A DNA stretch of 64,000 nt from positions 1,550,001 to 1,614,000 of the forward strand of contig OZ255843.1 of assembly GCA_965277775.1 (NCBI GenBank), written 5' to 3'. The translations under genes were made by a program, and so were the position numbers. Under the pieces are notes generated by a model that was given only the letters and a program-made list of their open reading frames with translations, was not told the DNA's origin and did not search any database. The DNA is from G965195345 sp965277775. Its GTDB lineage: Bacteria; Pseudomonadota; Gammaproteobacteria; CAKMZV01. Below are positions 47,294 through 56,637 of this stretch, piece by piece; position 1 is the stretch's first letter; every line of letters starts with the position of its first letter.

Positions 47294-48094
47294 ATGACTA
47301 CAAAAATAGCAATTAGCGGCGTTTTAGGACGCATGGGTAGAACCTTAGTTGAGGCGACGCTTGCTCGTCAAGATTGTCAATTAAGCGCTGGTACGGAACG
47401 CGCATCAAATGAAATGGTGGGCAAAACCCTATCCAGCGTCACGGGTTGGCCTTCAGAAGTCGTTATTACCGACCGTCTGGCCGATGCAGACTTTGATGTG
47501 TTGATTGATTTTTCTACAGTCGAGAACACCTTGGCCAACTTGGATTTTTGTGCAGCACATCACAAAAAAATGGTGATTGGCACCACCGGTTTTTCCGCCA
47601 AGCAGATTGAGACCATTACCCGAGCGGGTGATTCAACGGCTTTGGTTTTTTCGCCCAATATGAGTATAGGTGTTAATACGACTTTCGCCTTATTAGCGCA
47701 AGCGGCCAAAACTTTAGCGGGCAAAGACTACGATGTAGAAATATTAGAAATGCACCATCGCTATAAAGTTGATGCGCCTTCTGGTACGGCATTAAAGATG
47801 GGTGAAATCATTGCTAAAAACAGCGGGCTTGACCCACAAAAGTCAAAGGTGTTTTGTCGTCAAGGGCAATGCGGAGCGCGCACCAAGGGTGAAATTGGTT
47901 ATCAAACGCTGCGCGGTGGTGATGTGGTGGGCGAACATACTGCCATGTTTATCACACAGGGAGAACGCATAGAAATCACCCACAAGTCCACTTCGCGCAT
48001 GACTTATGCCAAAGGCGCGACGCAAGCGGCCGTTTGGTTGGCCAATAAAGAATATGGCTGTTTCAACATGCAGGATGTATTAGAAAACGTCTGA
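47294..48094 (+). CDS. dapB: 4-hydroxy-tetrahydrodipicolinate reductase
   Basis: NAD(P)H-dependent step of the diaminopimelate/lysine pathway, supplying peptidoglycan precursor. 266 residues. Rossmann motif GVLGRMGR, IDFSTVENTL, GTTGFSAKQ, and the active-site EMHHRYKVDAPSGTALK. Starts six bases after the dnaJ stop, so heat-shock transcription probably covers it too, as in other gammaproteobacteria; carAB does not follow. Confidence 0.96.
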   Translation: MTTKIAISGVLGRMGRTLVEATLARQDCQLSAGTERASNEMVGKTLSSVTGWPSEVVITDRLADADFDVLIDFSTVENTLANLDFCAAHHKKMVIGTTGFSAKQIETITRAGDSTALVFSPNMSIGVNTTFALLAQAAKTLAGKDYDVEILEMHHRYKVDAPSGTALKMGEIIAKNSGLDPQKSKVFCRQGQCGARTKGEIGYQTLRGGDVVGEHTAMFITQGERIEITHKSTSRMTYAKGATQAAVWLANKEYGCFNMQDVLENV

Positions 48095-48165
48095 TAATGA
48101 CAGGGTGTCCTACCCCCATCCACTTCACACATGGCGTGCAGGTTAACCATAAAGTACTGACAAAA

Positions 48166-49044
48166 TCAGTAAGTCATGGTGTTCTTAAAGCGTTTATAGG
48201 TCCACTGGTATTGGCTTGGGTGTTCACGCACTAATTGTTCGATTTTCTGATTGATCAAATCAACGACGCCCTGTTCATCTAAACCTTCACATTCTATTTT
48301 CTGAATGATCAGATCAAATCCTTTGCTTTCAGGCAATCGAATAGCTGCCGTGAGAATGAGATGGCATTGGGTGCTTTTAACCAATCGGGCGACCAGGGAC
48401 ATTGTGTAGGTGGGCACGTTGAAAAAGCGCGATAGTCTGCCCCCTTTATCACCCGGATCTTGGTCTGGCAGAATGCCTAAGCTACCGCCTTTCTTTAGGG
48501 TGGTGAGCATCTGCCTGACCCCCTTATTATCAGTCGTCACCAATCGTTGGCCAAAGTTTGTGCGCTTAGCCAAAATCAGCTGATTTAAGGTTTCATAAAG
48601 GGCGGGTTTATACAGGAAGATGACCCCTTTAAAATACCAACCAATATAATTACCCACGATCTCCCAACAACCCAAATGCGGGGTAATGAATATGGTGCCT
48701 TTGTCGCTTTGTTGAGCCAAGAAAAATTGTTCTTCACCGGAAATATTGACCAGGACCTTTTCCTGCCACTGACGCTTATTCTCCCAAACCAAAGGAATTT
48801 CAAAAGCGGTTTTACCCACGTTGATGAGCGTTTCCTTAACCAATTTTTGTTGCTTGGCAGGAGATAAATCTGGGAAGCAGGCGCTGATGTTTTTTACTGC
48901 CACGCGGTAATCGATATTTTTAATTAAATACAGCAATCGTCCCACAAGCGAACCCGCCCAATGCGCTTGTTTTAAACTCAATTTTGAAGCGATGGAATAA
49001 AGGGGTTTAATCCAAGGCGCTTTGCGGATTTTTGATGCGTTCAT
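48166..49044 (-). CDS. lipid A biosynthesis lauroyl/myristoyl-type acyltransferase
   Basis: Inner-membrane LpxL/HtrB-family enzyme adding a secondary acyl chain to lipid A. 292 residues; N-terminal membrane-associated helix, the H-X4-E catalytic motif in ITPHLGCWEIVGNY, and the GSLGILPDQDPGD block. Whether it acts as LpxL- or LpxM-type cannot be told. Convergent with dapB. Confidence 0.9.
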   Translation of the reverse strand: MNASKIRKAPWIKPLYSIASKLSLKQAHWAGSLVGRLLYLIKNIDYRVAVKNISACFPDLSPAKQQKLVKETLINVGKTAFEIPLVWENKRQWQEKVLVNISGEEQFFLAQQSDKGTIFITPHLGCWEIVGNYIGWYFKGVIFLYKPALYETLNQLILAKRTNFGQRLVTTDNKGVRQMLTTLKKGGSLGILPDQDPGDKGGRLSRFFNVPTYTMSLVARLVKSTQCHLILTAAIRLPESKGFDLIIQKIECEGLDEQGVVDLINQKIEQLVREHPSQYQWTYKRFKNTMTY

Positions 49045-49091
49045 TGCCCGTATTATAACGGACTTTTACCATGTGAATTACTGACAGCGCG

Positions 49092-50138
49092 TCACAATAA
49101 CACTTTAGTCATTTGGCTGAGTTTGGACACTGAAATACCGAGCAAACGCACGTTATTTTTTTCTGCATCGGTTTTTTTGAGCAGGGTTGGCAACCACTCA
49201 ATCATGGTTGCGCTGTCATTGAATGGGACTGGAAAAGTATGCGATCGGGTCACTGTTTGAAAGCTTGGGTAAGTGGCTTTTAAAGTGAGCGTTTGAGCAT
49301 ACAAAGATTTTTCGACCAAGCTTGTGGCAATTTTTTCGGTCATCTTGGTCAAGGCGTCTAACATTTCTTCAGTGGATGATATGTCTTGAGCATAGGTGTT
49401 CTCACATCCGATGGATTGGCGTTTACGGCTTGAGCTCACGGGTCGATCGTCGATGCCTCTAACAATGTCATAATAATAGGCGCCTGCATGACCAAAGGCT
49501 TGAATTAATTTTATTTTTGAATGCGCTTCTAAGTCTTTGCCCGTGTAAATGCCTAAGCGATGCATTTTCGCTTCTGTGGCTCGACCAATACCAAAAAATT
49601 TTCGAATCGGTAGCGCACGCAACCAATCGGTTGCTTGATCGGCCAAAATGGTGCATTGACCATCGGGCTTGTTTTCATCGCTGGCCAATTTCGCCAAAAA
49701 TTTATTGTAAGAAATACCCGCCGAAGCTGTGATCTTCAATTCCTGTTTGATGGCCGCTCGAATGGCAGCCGCGATGAGGGTAGCAGAGCCATGATGCAAG
49801 CGGACATTGGTCACGTCTAAAAATGCTTCATCCAAAGACAAGGGTTCAATCACCGAAGTGTAACGTTTGAATATGACTCGAATGTGGTCTGAGGCTTGGC
49901 GATAGGCTTCAAAACGAGGCGGTACAAAGATGGCCGAAGGGCATAGACGATAGGCGTGGGCACTGGGCATTGCTGAATGAATGCCAAATTGTCGTGCTTC
50001 ATAGCTGCAAGTCGCGACGACCCCTCGGCTGTTTGGTTGTCCGCCAACCACCAAAGGTTTATTTCGGTATTCTGGAAAATCGCGCTGCTCAATGGAGGCA
50101 AAAAATGCATCCATATCGATGTGGATTATTTTTCGCAT
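49092..50138 (-). CDS. dinB: DNA polymerase IV (Y family)
   Basis: Translesion polymerase, 348 residues from ATG 50138 (MRKIIHIDMDAFFASIE); an in-frame upstream start inside thiE adds ten residues not found in the family. Catalytic acidic residues are in DMDAFF and SLDEAFLDV; a helix-hairpin-helix region includes FFGIGRATEAKMHRLGI, and the little-finger domain begins near residue 235. Overlaps the end of thiE by 13 bases. No LexA-like box was recognised upstream. Confidence 0.95.
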   Translation of the reverse strand: MRKIIHIDMDAFFASIEQRDFPEYRNKPLVVGGQPNSRGVVATCSYEARQFGIHSAMPSAHAYRLCPSAIFVPPRFEAYRQASDHIRVIFKRYTSVIEPLSLDEAFLDVTNVRLHHGSATLIAAAIRAAIKQELKITASAGISYNKFLAKLASDENKPDGQCTILADQATDWLRALPIRKFFGIGRATEAKMHRLGIYTGKDLEAHSKIKLIQAFGHAGAYYYDIVRGIDDRPVSSSRKRQSIGCENTYAQDISSTEEMLDALTKMTEKIATSLVEKSLYAQTLTLKATYPSFQTVTRSHTFPVPFNDSATMIEWLPTLLKKTDAEKNNVRLLGISVSKLSQMTKVLL

Positions 50139-50785
50139 GATCCAGACTGAAAGGCATCGGATTGCCAAAATCCTGAAATTAAAGCCGCATAATCTGCGCC
50201 ATTGTTGATAACTTCTGTCATGGTTGAACGGCTAATCCCCCCAATGGCGACACAAGGTATTTTTCGCTGTTTCATTTTATTAGGAAAGCGTAAACACTTT
50301 AACGGTGCACGAATTGCATTCGGTTTGGTGGGAGAGGCATAGATGCTGCCAAAAGCAATATAGTCACTGCGGTTTTTTAAGGCTTTTGCTGCCAATTGGG
50401 TGCTGTTATAACAAGACTGACCAATGATGGCATTCGGTCCCAAATGACGTCGAACAAGGTTCATTGAGGCGTCGTTTTGTCCAATGTGTACACCATCCGC
50501 CTTGACCCAACGACAGAGCGACCAATCGTCGTTGATGATCAACAAGGTTTTTGTGCGTCGGCATAATTTTTTAAGCAGTCGAGCTTGGTATCGGCGTTTT
50601 AAGAGATCATGGCTTTTATCTCGATATTGAACCATAGAGACGCCTTTTTTGAGCGAAGGTAGCAGCGTTGTATGTAGTCGATTGAAATCGGTTAGGGCTT
50701 CATCTGTAATCACATAGACGTATTTTTCGGGATTTTTTTGTGGTGGCAGTCTATGGCGTTTGTTCGGATTCATACATTTTTGCAT
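50126..50785 (-). CDS. thiE: thiamine phosphate synthase
   Basis: Joins the pyrimidine and thiazole halves of thiamine phosphate. 219 residues with a basic N-terminal extension of about 20. TIM-barrel motifs VQYRDKSHD, IINDDW, ADGVHIGQNDAS, IGQSCYN and CVAIGGIS are characteristic. No TPP riboswitch is visible upstream. Read together with dinB, an unusual pairing. Confidence 0.92.
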   Translation of the reverse strand: MQKCMNPNKRHRLPPQKNPEKYVYVITDEALTDFNRLHTTLLPSLKKGVSMVQYRDKSHDLLKRRYQARLLKKLCRRTKTLLIINDDWSLCRWVKADGVHIGQNDASMNLVRRHLGPNAIIGQSCYNSTQLAAKALKNRSDYIAFGSIYASPTKPNAIRAPLKCLRFPNKMKQRKIPCVAIGGISRSTMTEVINNGADYAALISGFWQSDAFQSGSCEK

Positions 50786-51120
50786 TGTTGATTAGGCGAG
50801 AATTTAAGTCATGCGCTGTGAAAGTATTATAAATTGCATGACTGGGATTTGAAGCGACTATTTGTTCAGAAAAATGTCACAGCATCTCAATTTATTGGCG
50901 TTCAATTTAGAGTAAAATACACCAGAATGAAAGAATGCGCATTCAGCAAATTAAGACGTACAACTGGGCAAGCGCATTGAACTCAAGGTCACCTTTATGA
51001 GCGATCAATGATTTTATTTGTTGAAGGGCTACACCATGGTGTCCGCAAAGTTAAAAATGTGACCAGACCATTAAATAAGTAACAAAACAAATAAATGATC
51101 AAAGCCGAAGGAAAGTGTAA
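50786..51120. other. divergent intergenic region between thiE and pgk
   Basis: No gene seen. It should contain promoters in both directions: for thiE a minus-strand TATAAT (50831-50826) with TTCAAA 16 bases upstream. For pgk no convincing promoter stands out; the gene has a ribosome binding site GAAGGAAAG. Confidence 0.45.
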
Positions 51121-52308
51121 ATGTCCATAAAGATTAACAATATGCAAGACATTGAGCTGTCAGCTCAGCGCGTCCTCATTAGGCAAGATTTGAATGTGCC
51201 GATTAAGGACGGCAAAATCGTTTCTCAGACGCGGATTACAGCCAGTTTACCGACCATTAAATTGGCCTTAGAAAAAGGCGGTAAAGTGATTTTAATGTCT
51301 CATTTAGGACGTCCCAAAGAAGGCACTTATGATGAAAATCTCAGTTTGGCTCCAGTTTCGGCTTGTTTACAAAAACATCTGGACCGACCTGTCAAATTGG
51401 TCAAAGACTGGTTAGATAAGGGTTGCTGTGCAAGTGCAGAGACCATTTATTTATTAGAAAACAGTCGCTTTTGTGTGGGTGAAAAACAATGCGATGCTAC
51501 GCTTTCACAAAAGATGGCCGCCTTGTGTGATGTTTTTATCATGGACGCATTTGGTACAGCGCACCGCAAAGAGGCTTCCACATACGGTGTTGCGGAGTAC
51601 GCCCCCATTGCTTGTGCAGGATTATTGCTTCAAGCAGAATTATCCGCTTTGGGGCGAGCCTTCCTAAATCCAAAAAGCCCCATAGTCGCCATAGTGGGTG
51701 GGGCCAAAGTTTCAACTAAGCTGACTTTGTTGGACTCCTTGTCTCAAAGGGTGGACCAATTGGTTGCCGGTGGGGGCATTGCCAATACATTTATCAAAGC
51801 CAACGGCTTTGAAGTCGGTCAGTCGCTGTGTGAAACAGATTTGGCGACCACGGCAAAAAAGTTGATGGCGTCAATGAATCAAAGAAATGCTTCAATTCCA
51901 GTGCCTATTGATGTCGTTGTTGGCAAGTCTATGGACGTATCAGAAGTTGGGGTGGTCAAAGCCGTTTCAGAGATTGAAGCAGATGACCTAATCCTTGATA
52001 TAGGACCAAAATCTGCGGCTGTGATTGCTCAATATATCAAACAAGCTGGTACCATTATTTGGAATGGACCCATGGGAGTTTTTGAAATCCCAGCATTTTC
52101 TCAAGGGACAAAAATCATTGCCGAAGCCATAGCAGAATCCTCCGCATTTTCAATTGCCGGTGGTGGTGACACATTGGCGGCCATCGAACAGTTTAAGGTC
52201 GGCTCAGGCATTTCATACATTTCGACCGGTGGTGGCGCATTTCTTGAATTCTTAGAAAATAAAGTATTGCCTGCTGTTGAAATTTTACAGAAACGGTCAA
52301 TTCATTAA
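51121..52308 (+). CDS. pgk: phosphoglycerate kinase
   Basis: Glycolytic/gluconeogenic kinase interconverting 1,3-bisphosphoglycerate and 3-phosphoglycerate with ATP formation. 395 residues. RQDLNVPIKDGKI, LMSHLGRPKEG, DAFGTAHRKEAS, VGGAKVSTKL, WNGPMGVFE and the final GGGDTLAAI all match. First of pgk-pyk-fba; gap and tkt, frequent upstream neighbours, are not present. Confidence 0.97.
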   Translation: MSIKINNMQDIELSAQRVLIRQDLNVPIKDGKIVSQTRITASLPTIKLALEKGGKVILMSHLGRPKEGTYDENLSLAPVSACLQKHLDRPVKLVKDWLDKGCCASAETIYLLENSRFCVGEKQCDATLSQKMAALCDVFIMDAFGTAHRKEASTYGVAEYAPIACAGLLLQAELSALGRAFLNPKSPIVAIVGGAKVSTKLTLLDSLSQRVDQLVAGGGIANTFIKANGFEVGQSLCETDLATTAKKLMASMNQRNASIPVPIDVVVGKSMDVSEVGVVKAVSEIEADDLILDIGPKSAAVIAQYIKQAGTIIWNGPMGVFEIPAFSQGTKIIAEAIAESSAFSIAGGGDTLAAIEQFKVGSGISYISTGGGAFLEFLENKVLPAVEILQKRSIH

Positions 52309-52322
52309 GGGCATGTTATTTT

Positions 52323-53774
52323 ATGTTAATGGGTAATAAACCCTTCAGAAGGACTAAGGTTTTAGCGACGACTGGTCCTGCAACCGATGCCAAAGGCATG
52401 GTTGCGAAATTGATCCAAGCTGGGGTCAATGGTTTTCGTATAAATTGTTCGCACGGCACAGCAGCTGAGCGCACCAAACGCGTTAAGCATATCCGCGCCA
52501 GTTCAGTAAAAACAGGCATACCAGTCGCCATTGTATTTGATTTGCAAGGCCCGAAAATTCGCATAGGCCGATTCAAAAATGACTCGGTTATTCTGGCAAA
52601 AGATGCGTTGTTTAGTTTGGATACAGCCCTAGGGCTTGATCAAGGCGATGAACAGGCCGTCGGCATTGATTACCAATCGCTCATTGACGATGTTAAGCCT
52701 GACAATATATTGTTATTGGACGATGGTCGAATTGAACTCAAAGTCCTAAAGATAACCAAAACTCGCATTGAATGTCGAGTGCATGTGGGTGGTGTTTTAT
52801 CCAATAATAAGGGCATCAATTTAAAAGGCGGAGGGCTGTCTGCAAAAGCTCTAACGGACAAAGATAAACAAGACATTAAACAAGCCGTTGAGTTGGACAT
52901 TGATTTTATTGCCGTCTCATTTGTTCGAAGTCAGGTTGATTTAGATGACACGCGGTCACTCATACGGGCAGAAGGTGGTAAAGCCATCGCCGTCATTGCA
53001 AAAATTGAAAGGGCAGAAGCCATTATTCCTGATGTTTTAGATAACATCATTAAGGCTTCAGATATGGTCATGGTTGCGCGGGGTGATTTGGGTGTTGAGA
53101 TAGGCGATGCGCAATTGCCGGCTGTTCAAAAGCGCATTATCAGTCGAACACGCCAGTTAAACAAAGGGGTGATCACAGCCACACAAATGATGGAATCTAT
53201 GATTCATCAACCTTTACCGACTCGTGCGGAAATTTTTGATGTGGCGAATGCCGTACTCGATGGAACCGATGTGGTGATGTTGTCTGCAGAAACAGCGGTT
53301 GGTGCTTATCCCTTAGAGGTCATTGCTGCCATGCACCGCACGTGTATTCAAGCAGAAGAGCAAAGGAAAACCACAGTATCAGCGCATCGACTGACCGATT
53401 CATTCCTGGCAGTAAATGAAAGCATTGCCATGGCGAGCATGTACTTGGTCAATCATATGGTGGACATTGAAGGCATTTTGGCTTTGACAGAGTCGGGGGA
53501 AACGCCGATTTATATGTCAAGGATGAGTTCAGGCAAGCCTATATTTGCCTCATCGCCCAATAAACACACCTATTGGAAAATGAGCTTGTACCGAGGGGTT
53601 TATCCCATCTTGTTTGATCGGTCGATGGAGAAAGGCCGAGAAGATCGACAAGTCGTGATTCAGACCTTAGTTGACAAGGGCATTATCCAAGCTGGCGACC
53701 GTCTCATTGTGACAAACGGCAGAGAGCGGGGGGTTAAGGGCTCAACCAATGCTTTAGAGATTATGGTCGCTTAA
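52323..53774 (+). CDS. pyk: pyruvate kinase
   Basis: Final glycolytic step, phosphoenolpyruvate to pyruvate with ATP. 483 residues. FRINCSHG, FDLQGPKIRIG, the catalytic-lysine segment AVIAKIERAEA, and GVITATQMMESMI with LSAETAVGAYP. The C-terminal regulatory domain ends GSTNALEIMVA. Starts 14 bases after pgk. Confidence 0.96.
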   Translation: MLMGNKPFRRTKVLATTGPATDAKGMVAKLIQAGVNGFRINCSHGTAAERTKRVKHIRASSVKTGIPVAIVFDLQGPKIRIGRFKNDSVILAKDALFSLDTALGLDQGDEQAVGIDYQSLIDDVKPDNILLLDDGRIELKVLKITKTRIECRVHVGGVLSNNKGINLKGGGLSAKALTDKDKQDIKQAVELDIDFIAVSFVRSQVDLDDTRSLIRAEGGKAIAVIAKIERAEAIIPDVLDNIIKASDMVMVARGDLGVEIGDAQLPAVQKRIISRTRQLNKGVITATQMMESMIHQPLPTRAEIFDVANAVLDGTDVVMLSAETAVGAYPLEVIAAMHRTCIQAEEQRKTTVSAHRLTDSFLAVNESIAMASMYLVNHMVDIEGILALTESGETPIYMSRMSSGKPIFASSPNKHTYWKMSLYRGVYPILFDRSMEKGREDRQVVIQTLVDKGIIQAGDRLIVTNGRERGVKGSTNALEIMVA

Positions 53775-53812
53775 ATCATAGAACAATATCATACAGTATT
53801 AAGGAGTAAATA

Positions 53813-54859
53813 ATGTTAATTTCGATGAGACAATTGATGGATGAGGCAGCCAGCCATGATTTTGGCATGCCCGCCTTTAATGTGAACAATTTAGAACAGG
53901 TTCAAGCCATCATGCGAGCGGCTGACAAGGTCAAATCTCCCGTTATTTTGCAAGGGTCTGCAGGTGCGCGAAAATACGCAGGTCCGATCTTTTTACGACA
54001 CTTGGTTGAAGCCGCTTGTGAATCCTATCCACACATCCCCGTTGTCATGCATTTGGATCATGGTAATACCCCAGCTTCTTGTTTTCAAGCCATCCAATCG
54101 GGCTTCTCTTCGGTCATGATGGATGGCTCACTGTGTGCCGATCAAAAAACCCCCATGAATTTTGAATACAATGCTTCAGTGACCGCTGAAGTCGTTCGGT
54201 TGGCACACGCGGTTGGCGTGACAGTTGAAGGGGAGTTAGGCTGTCTGGGCTCATTAGAAACCTTAGAAATGGGTGAAGAAGATGGGCACGGTGTAGAAGG
54301 AAAATTAGATAAAAAAGACCTACTCACAGATCCCGATGAAGCAGCAGAATTTGTCAAACAAACCAATGTCGATTGTTTGGCCATAGCCATTGGTACGTCG
54401 CATGGTGCATACAAATTTTCGCGCGAACCCGATGGCGCCATTCTTCGAATTGATCGGATCAAAGAAATCCATGCGCGCATTCCAAATACCCATTTAGTCA
54501 TGCATGGCTCGTCTTCTGTACCGCAGGAATGGTTGAAAATCATAAACAATTATGGCGGTGATATGGGGCAAACTTTTGGTGCACCAGTCGCTGAAATTGT
54601 TGAAGGCATCAAACACGGGGTGCGTAAAGTCAACATAGACACCGATTTACGAATGGCATCAACAGGCGCCATTCGCAAACATCTGAGTGAAAACCCAACA
54701 AACTTTGACCCAAGAAAATATCTTGCAGAAGCAACCAAGGGCATGCAATCGATTTGTGAGCAACGGTTTGAAGCATTTGGTTCAGCTGGTTATGCGGAAA
54801 AAATCAAAGCATTTTCGTTGGCACAAATGGCGGATCGCTATGCGCATGGTGAGATTTAA
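53813..54859 (+). CDS. fba: class II fructose-bisphosphate aldolase, Calvin-cycle subtype
   Basis: Zinc aldolase cleaving fructose-1,6-bisphosphate. 348 residues, GGAG-type ribosome binding site. Zinc ligands in VMHLDHGNTP, GELGCLGSLE, and HGAYKF; VMHGSSSVPQEW and VNIDTDLRMA complete the active site. The sequence belongs to the subtype named from Calvin-cycle operons, widespread also in heterotrophs, so it does not prove autotrophy. Last of the glycolytic group. Confidence 0.95.
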   Translation: MLISMRQLMDEAASHDFGMPAFNVNNLEQVQAIMRAADKVKSPVILQGSAGARKYAGPIFLRHLVEAACESYPHIPVVMHLDHGNTPASCFQAIQSGFSSVMMDGSLCADQKTPMNFEYNASVTAEVVRLAHAVGVTVEGELGCLGSLETLEMGEEDGHGVEGKLDKKDLLTDPDEAAEFVKQTNVDCLAIAIGTSHGAYKFSREPDGAILRIDRIKEIHARIPNTHLVMHGSSSVPQEWLKIINNYGGDMGQTFGAPVAEIVEGIKHGVRKVNIDTDLRMASTGAIRKHLSENPTNFDPRKYLAEATKGMQSICEQRFEAFGSAGYAEKIKAFSLAQMADRYAHGEI

Positions 54860-54934
54860 AACACACTCTAATCATTCATGACATTTCCACAAGCAACCGT
54901 GTTGCACTTTATGTAATCTAATTCATTAACACAC

Positions 54935-55765
54935 ATGGCTGTAATCAGAGTATTTATATTTGTGGCTTTCTTGATGATATCTTGGTCTGCTTGGTCAGAT
55001 GACAATGCCATTGCCTGTCAAAAATTAGCGCAACGCTTATTCAGCATTTCTTATACGGAATGTATGGATTTAAAATTTGATGCCCCAGCTGGTAAGACTG
55101 TTAAGGGGCTACCTTTGTTGAGAAAAACCTTTATGGATAAGGGCGACAATTCTAAGAAGCCCAAAATATTGTATCTCGGTGGCATCCATGGTGATGAACT
55201 GAGCGCTTTTTCTGTGTCTATTAAATGGATGACCAAACTCAATGAAGCTCAATCGTATAGATTTCATTGGCTGTTTTTACCCGCGTTGAACCTAGATGGA
55301 TTACTAAACAAAAAACCGACCCGATATAATGCCAATGGGGTTGATTTGAATCGCAATTTTCCGACCACCAGTGAGGATGTTGCCCTCGCTTATTGGCGCA
55401 AAAAAACAGACCAAGGCCCACGGCGTTATCCGGGTCCTTTTCAAGTCAGTGAGCCTGAGACAAAGGTTGTAGTTAAAGTTATTGAAGCATTTGAACCCGA
55501 TATTATTATCAGCCTGCATGCACCGTTTGGCATTTTAGATTTTGACGGTGGTGCCTTATAAGTGCCTAGAAAATTTGGTGGACTGCATTTAAAATTATTG
55601 GGTACCTATCCAGGTTCATTGGGCAATTATGGTTGGAAGCAATTGCGATTGCCCGTGATCACTTTAGAGTGACCAAGTGCGACTAGAATGCCAAGCAAGG
55701 TGGAGTACGATCAAATATGGGCGGATTTAATGCATTGGCTTATAGAACAACGACATAAGGAATAA
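54935..55765 (+). pseudogene. M14 zinc carboxypeptidase (MpaA-like), broken by two stops
   Basis: A 276-codon frame interrupted by TAA at 55559-55561 and TGA at 55670-55672, with no frameshift. Signal peptide (1-21, ending AWS), then the M14 zinc motif HGDE (GGIHGDELSAFS), NANGVDLNRNFPT and IISLHAPFGILDFDGG, then after the first stop FGGLHLKLLGTYPGSLGNYGW and VITLE, then after the second stop MPSK and a final helix. The part with LGTYPGSLG and the catalytic Glu (TLE) lies beyond the first stop, so a truncated product should be inactive. Intact relatives cut between L-Ala/D-Glu and mDAP in murein peptides. The next gene follows two bases after its natural end. Confidence 0.88.
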
Positions 55766-55767
55766 AG

Positions 55768-56637
55768 ATGTTCAAGGAATTGATTTTGGTGATCATAATG
55801 CTGTCAGGCACCGCGGTGGCGGATGATCGTGAAAACTTTGCACTCGGTCTAAAAGCATTAGAAAATAAAGCGTTTGAGCAAGCCAAGCAAAAGTTTTTAA
55901 CCATAGAATCAACCGCTCTAAAAACGATGGCTTTAAATAACTTGGCCATGGCAACTTTTCTTGCAGGTGAGCCTCAATCAGGCATTAAGTTGTGGCGGCA
56001 ATATCTGCAAAGTCAGTCTGAATGTGCCATACCTTTTGAAAACTTGACCAAGGCCTACAGTTTTGAATCGGCAAAATCTCTCGCCACGATTATGAACTTA
56101 GCCGCCCCGATGATACCAGACTTCATAGCCAACAAAGACAATGGACAAACCTTTGCGCTTGCGCCTTCAAGTCAAACCACTGATAACGATGTTTTTACTG
56201 CATCTAATGTGTCGCAAACACCTTCTGCATCATCGCCCAATCAAGACGCTGAAGCCCCACGTTCTGACAACGTCAATGCCATCAGAAAACAATTAAAAAT
56301 TCAAGTTTACGAAGCTTTATTGGCTTGGCGAGACCGCTGGCAAACAGGGGTTATTGAAGGCTACTTTTCCAGTTATTTAACCGGAGTATCACCCAAACAA
56401 CATCTCGATTTTAAAACCTGGCAAAATGACCGCAAGAAAAAAGTATTCCCTGGCAGAGTTTTGACTTTGAAATTAGCTGATATTGCCATAAAAATTGAGG
56501 ATGATCTGGAACATGCCACTGTGGATTTTGAACAAAAATATCAGTCTCATACAATCAATGATACAGTGAAAAAGCGCTTGCTGTTCAAATGGCAGTCTGG
56601 TGAATGGTTGATTTACAGCGAACTAGAATTGCGTTAA
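55768..56637 (+). CDS. periplasmic TPR-like protein with NTF2-like C-terminal domain
   Basis: 289 residues with a signal peptide (1-18, ending AVA). Residues about 22-115 form TPR-like helices (ALGLKALENKAFEQAKQKFL), then a Ser/Asn-rich linker, then an NTF2-like domain (about 182-288) of the type attached to L,D-transpeptidases and Cds6: ALLAWRDRWQTG, YLTGVSP, W...R..KVFPG, VDFEQKYQS, and W.IYSELEL. It has no transpeptidase domain itself. Starts after AAGGAATAAAG and overlaps the next start as TAATG, so its product is probably made with the L,D-transpeptidase. Confidence 0.75.
   Translation: MFKELILVIIMLSGTAVADDRENFALGLKALENKAFEQAKQKFLTIESTALKTMALNNLAMATFLAGEPQSGIKLWRQYLQSQSECAIPFENLTKAYSFESAKSLATIMNLAAPMIPDFIANKDNGQTFALAPSSQTTDNDVFTASNVSQTPSASSPNQDAEAPRSDNVNAIRKQLKIQVYEALLAWRDRWQTGVIEGYFSSYLTGVSPKQHLDFKTWQNDRKKKVFPGRVLTLKLADIAIKIEDDLEHATVDFEQKYQSHTINDTVKKRLLFKWQSGEWLIYSELELR

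Noticed and set aside
50786..50940. TPP riboswitch upstream of thiE
   Set aside because: The conserved thi-box sequences (CTGAGA and the ACCTGA region) are absent.
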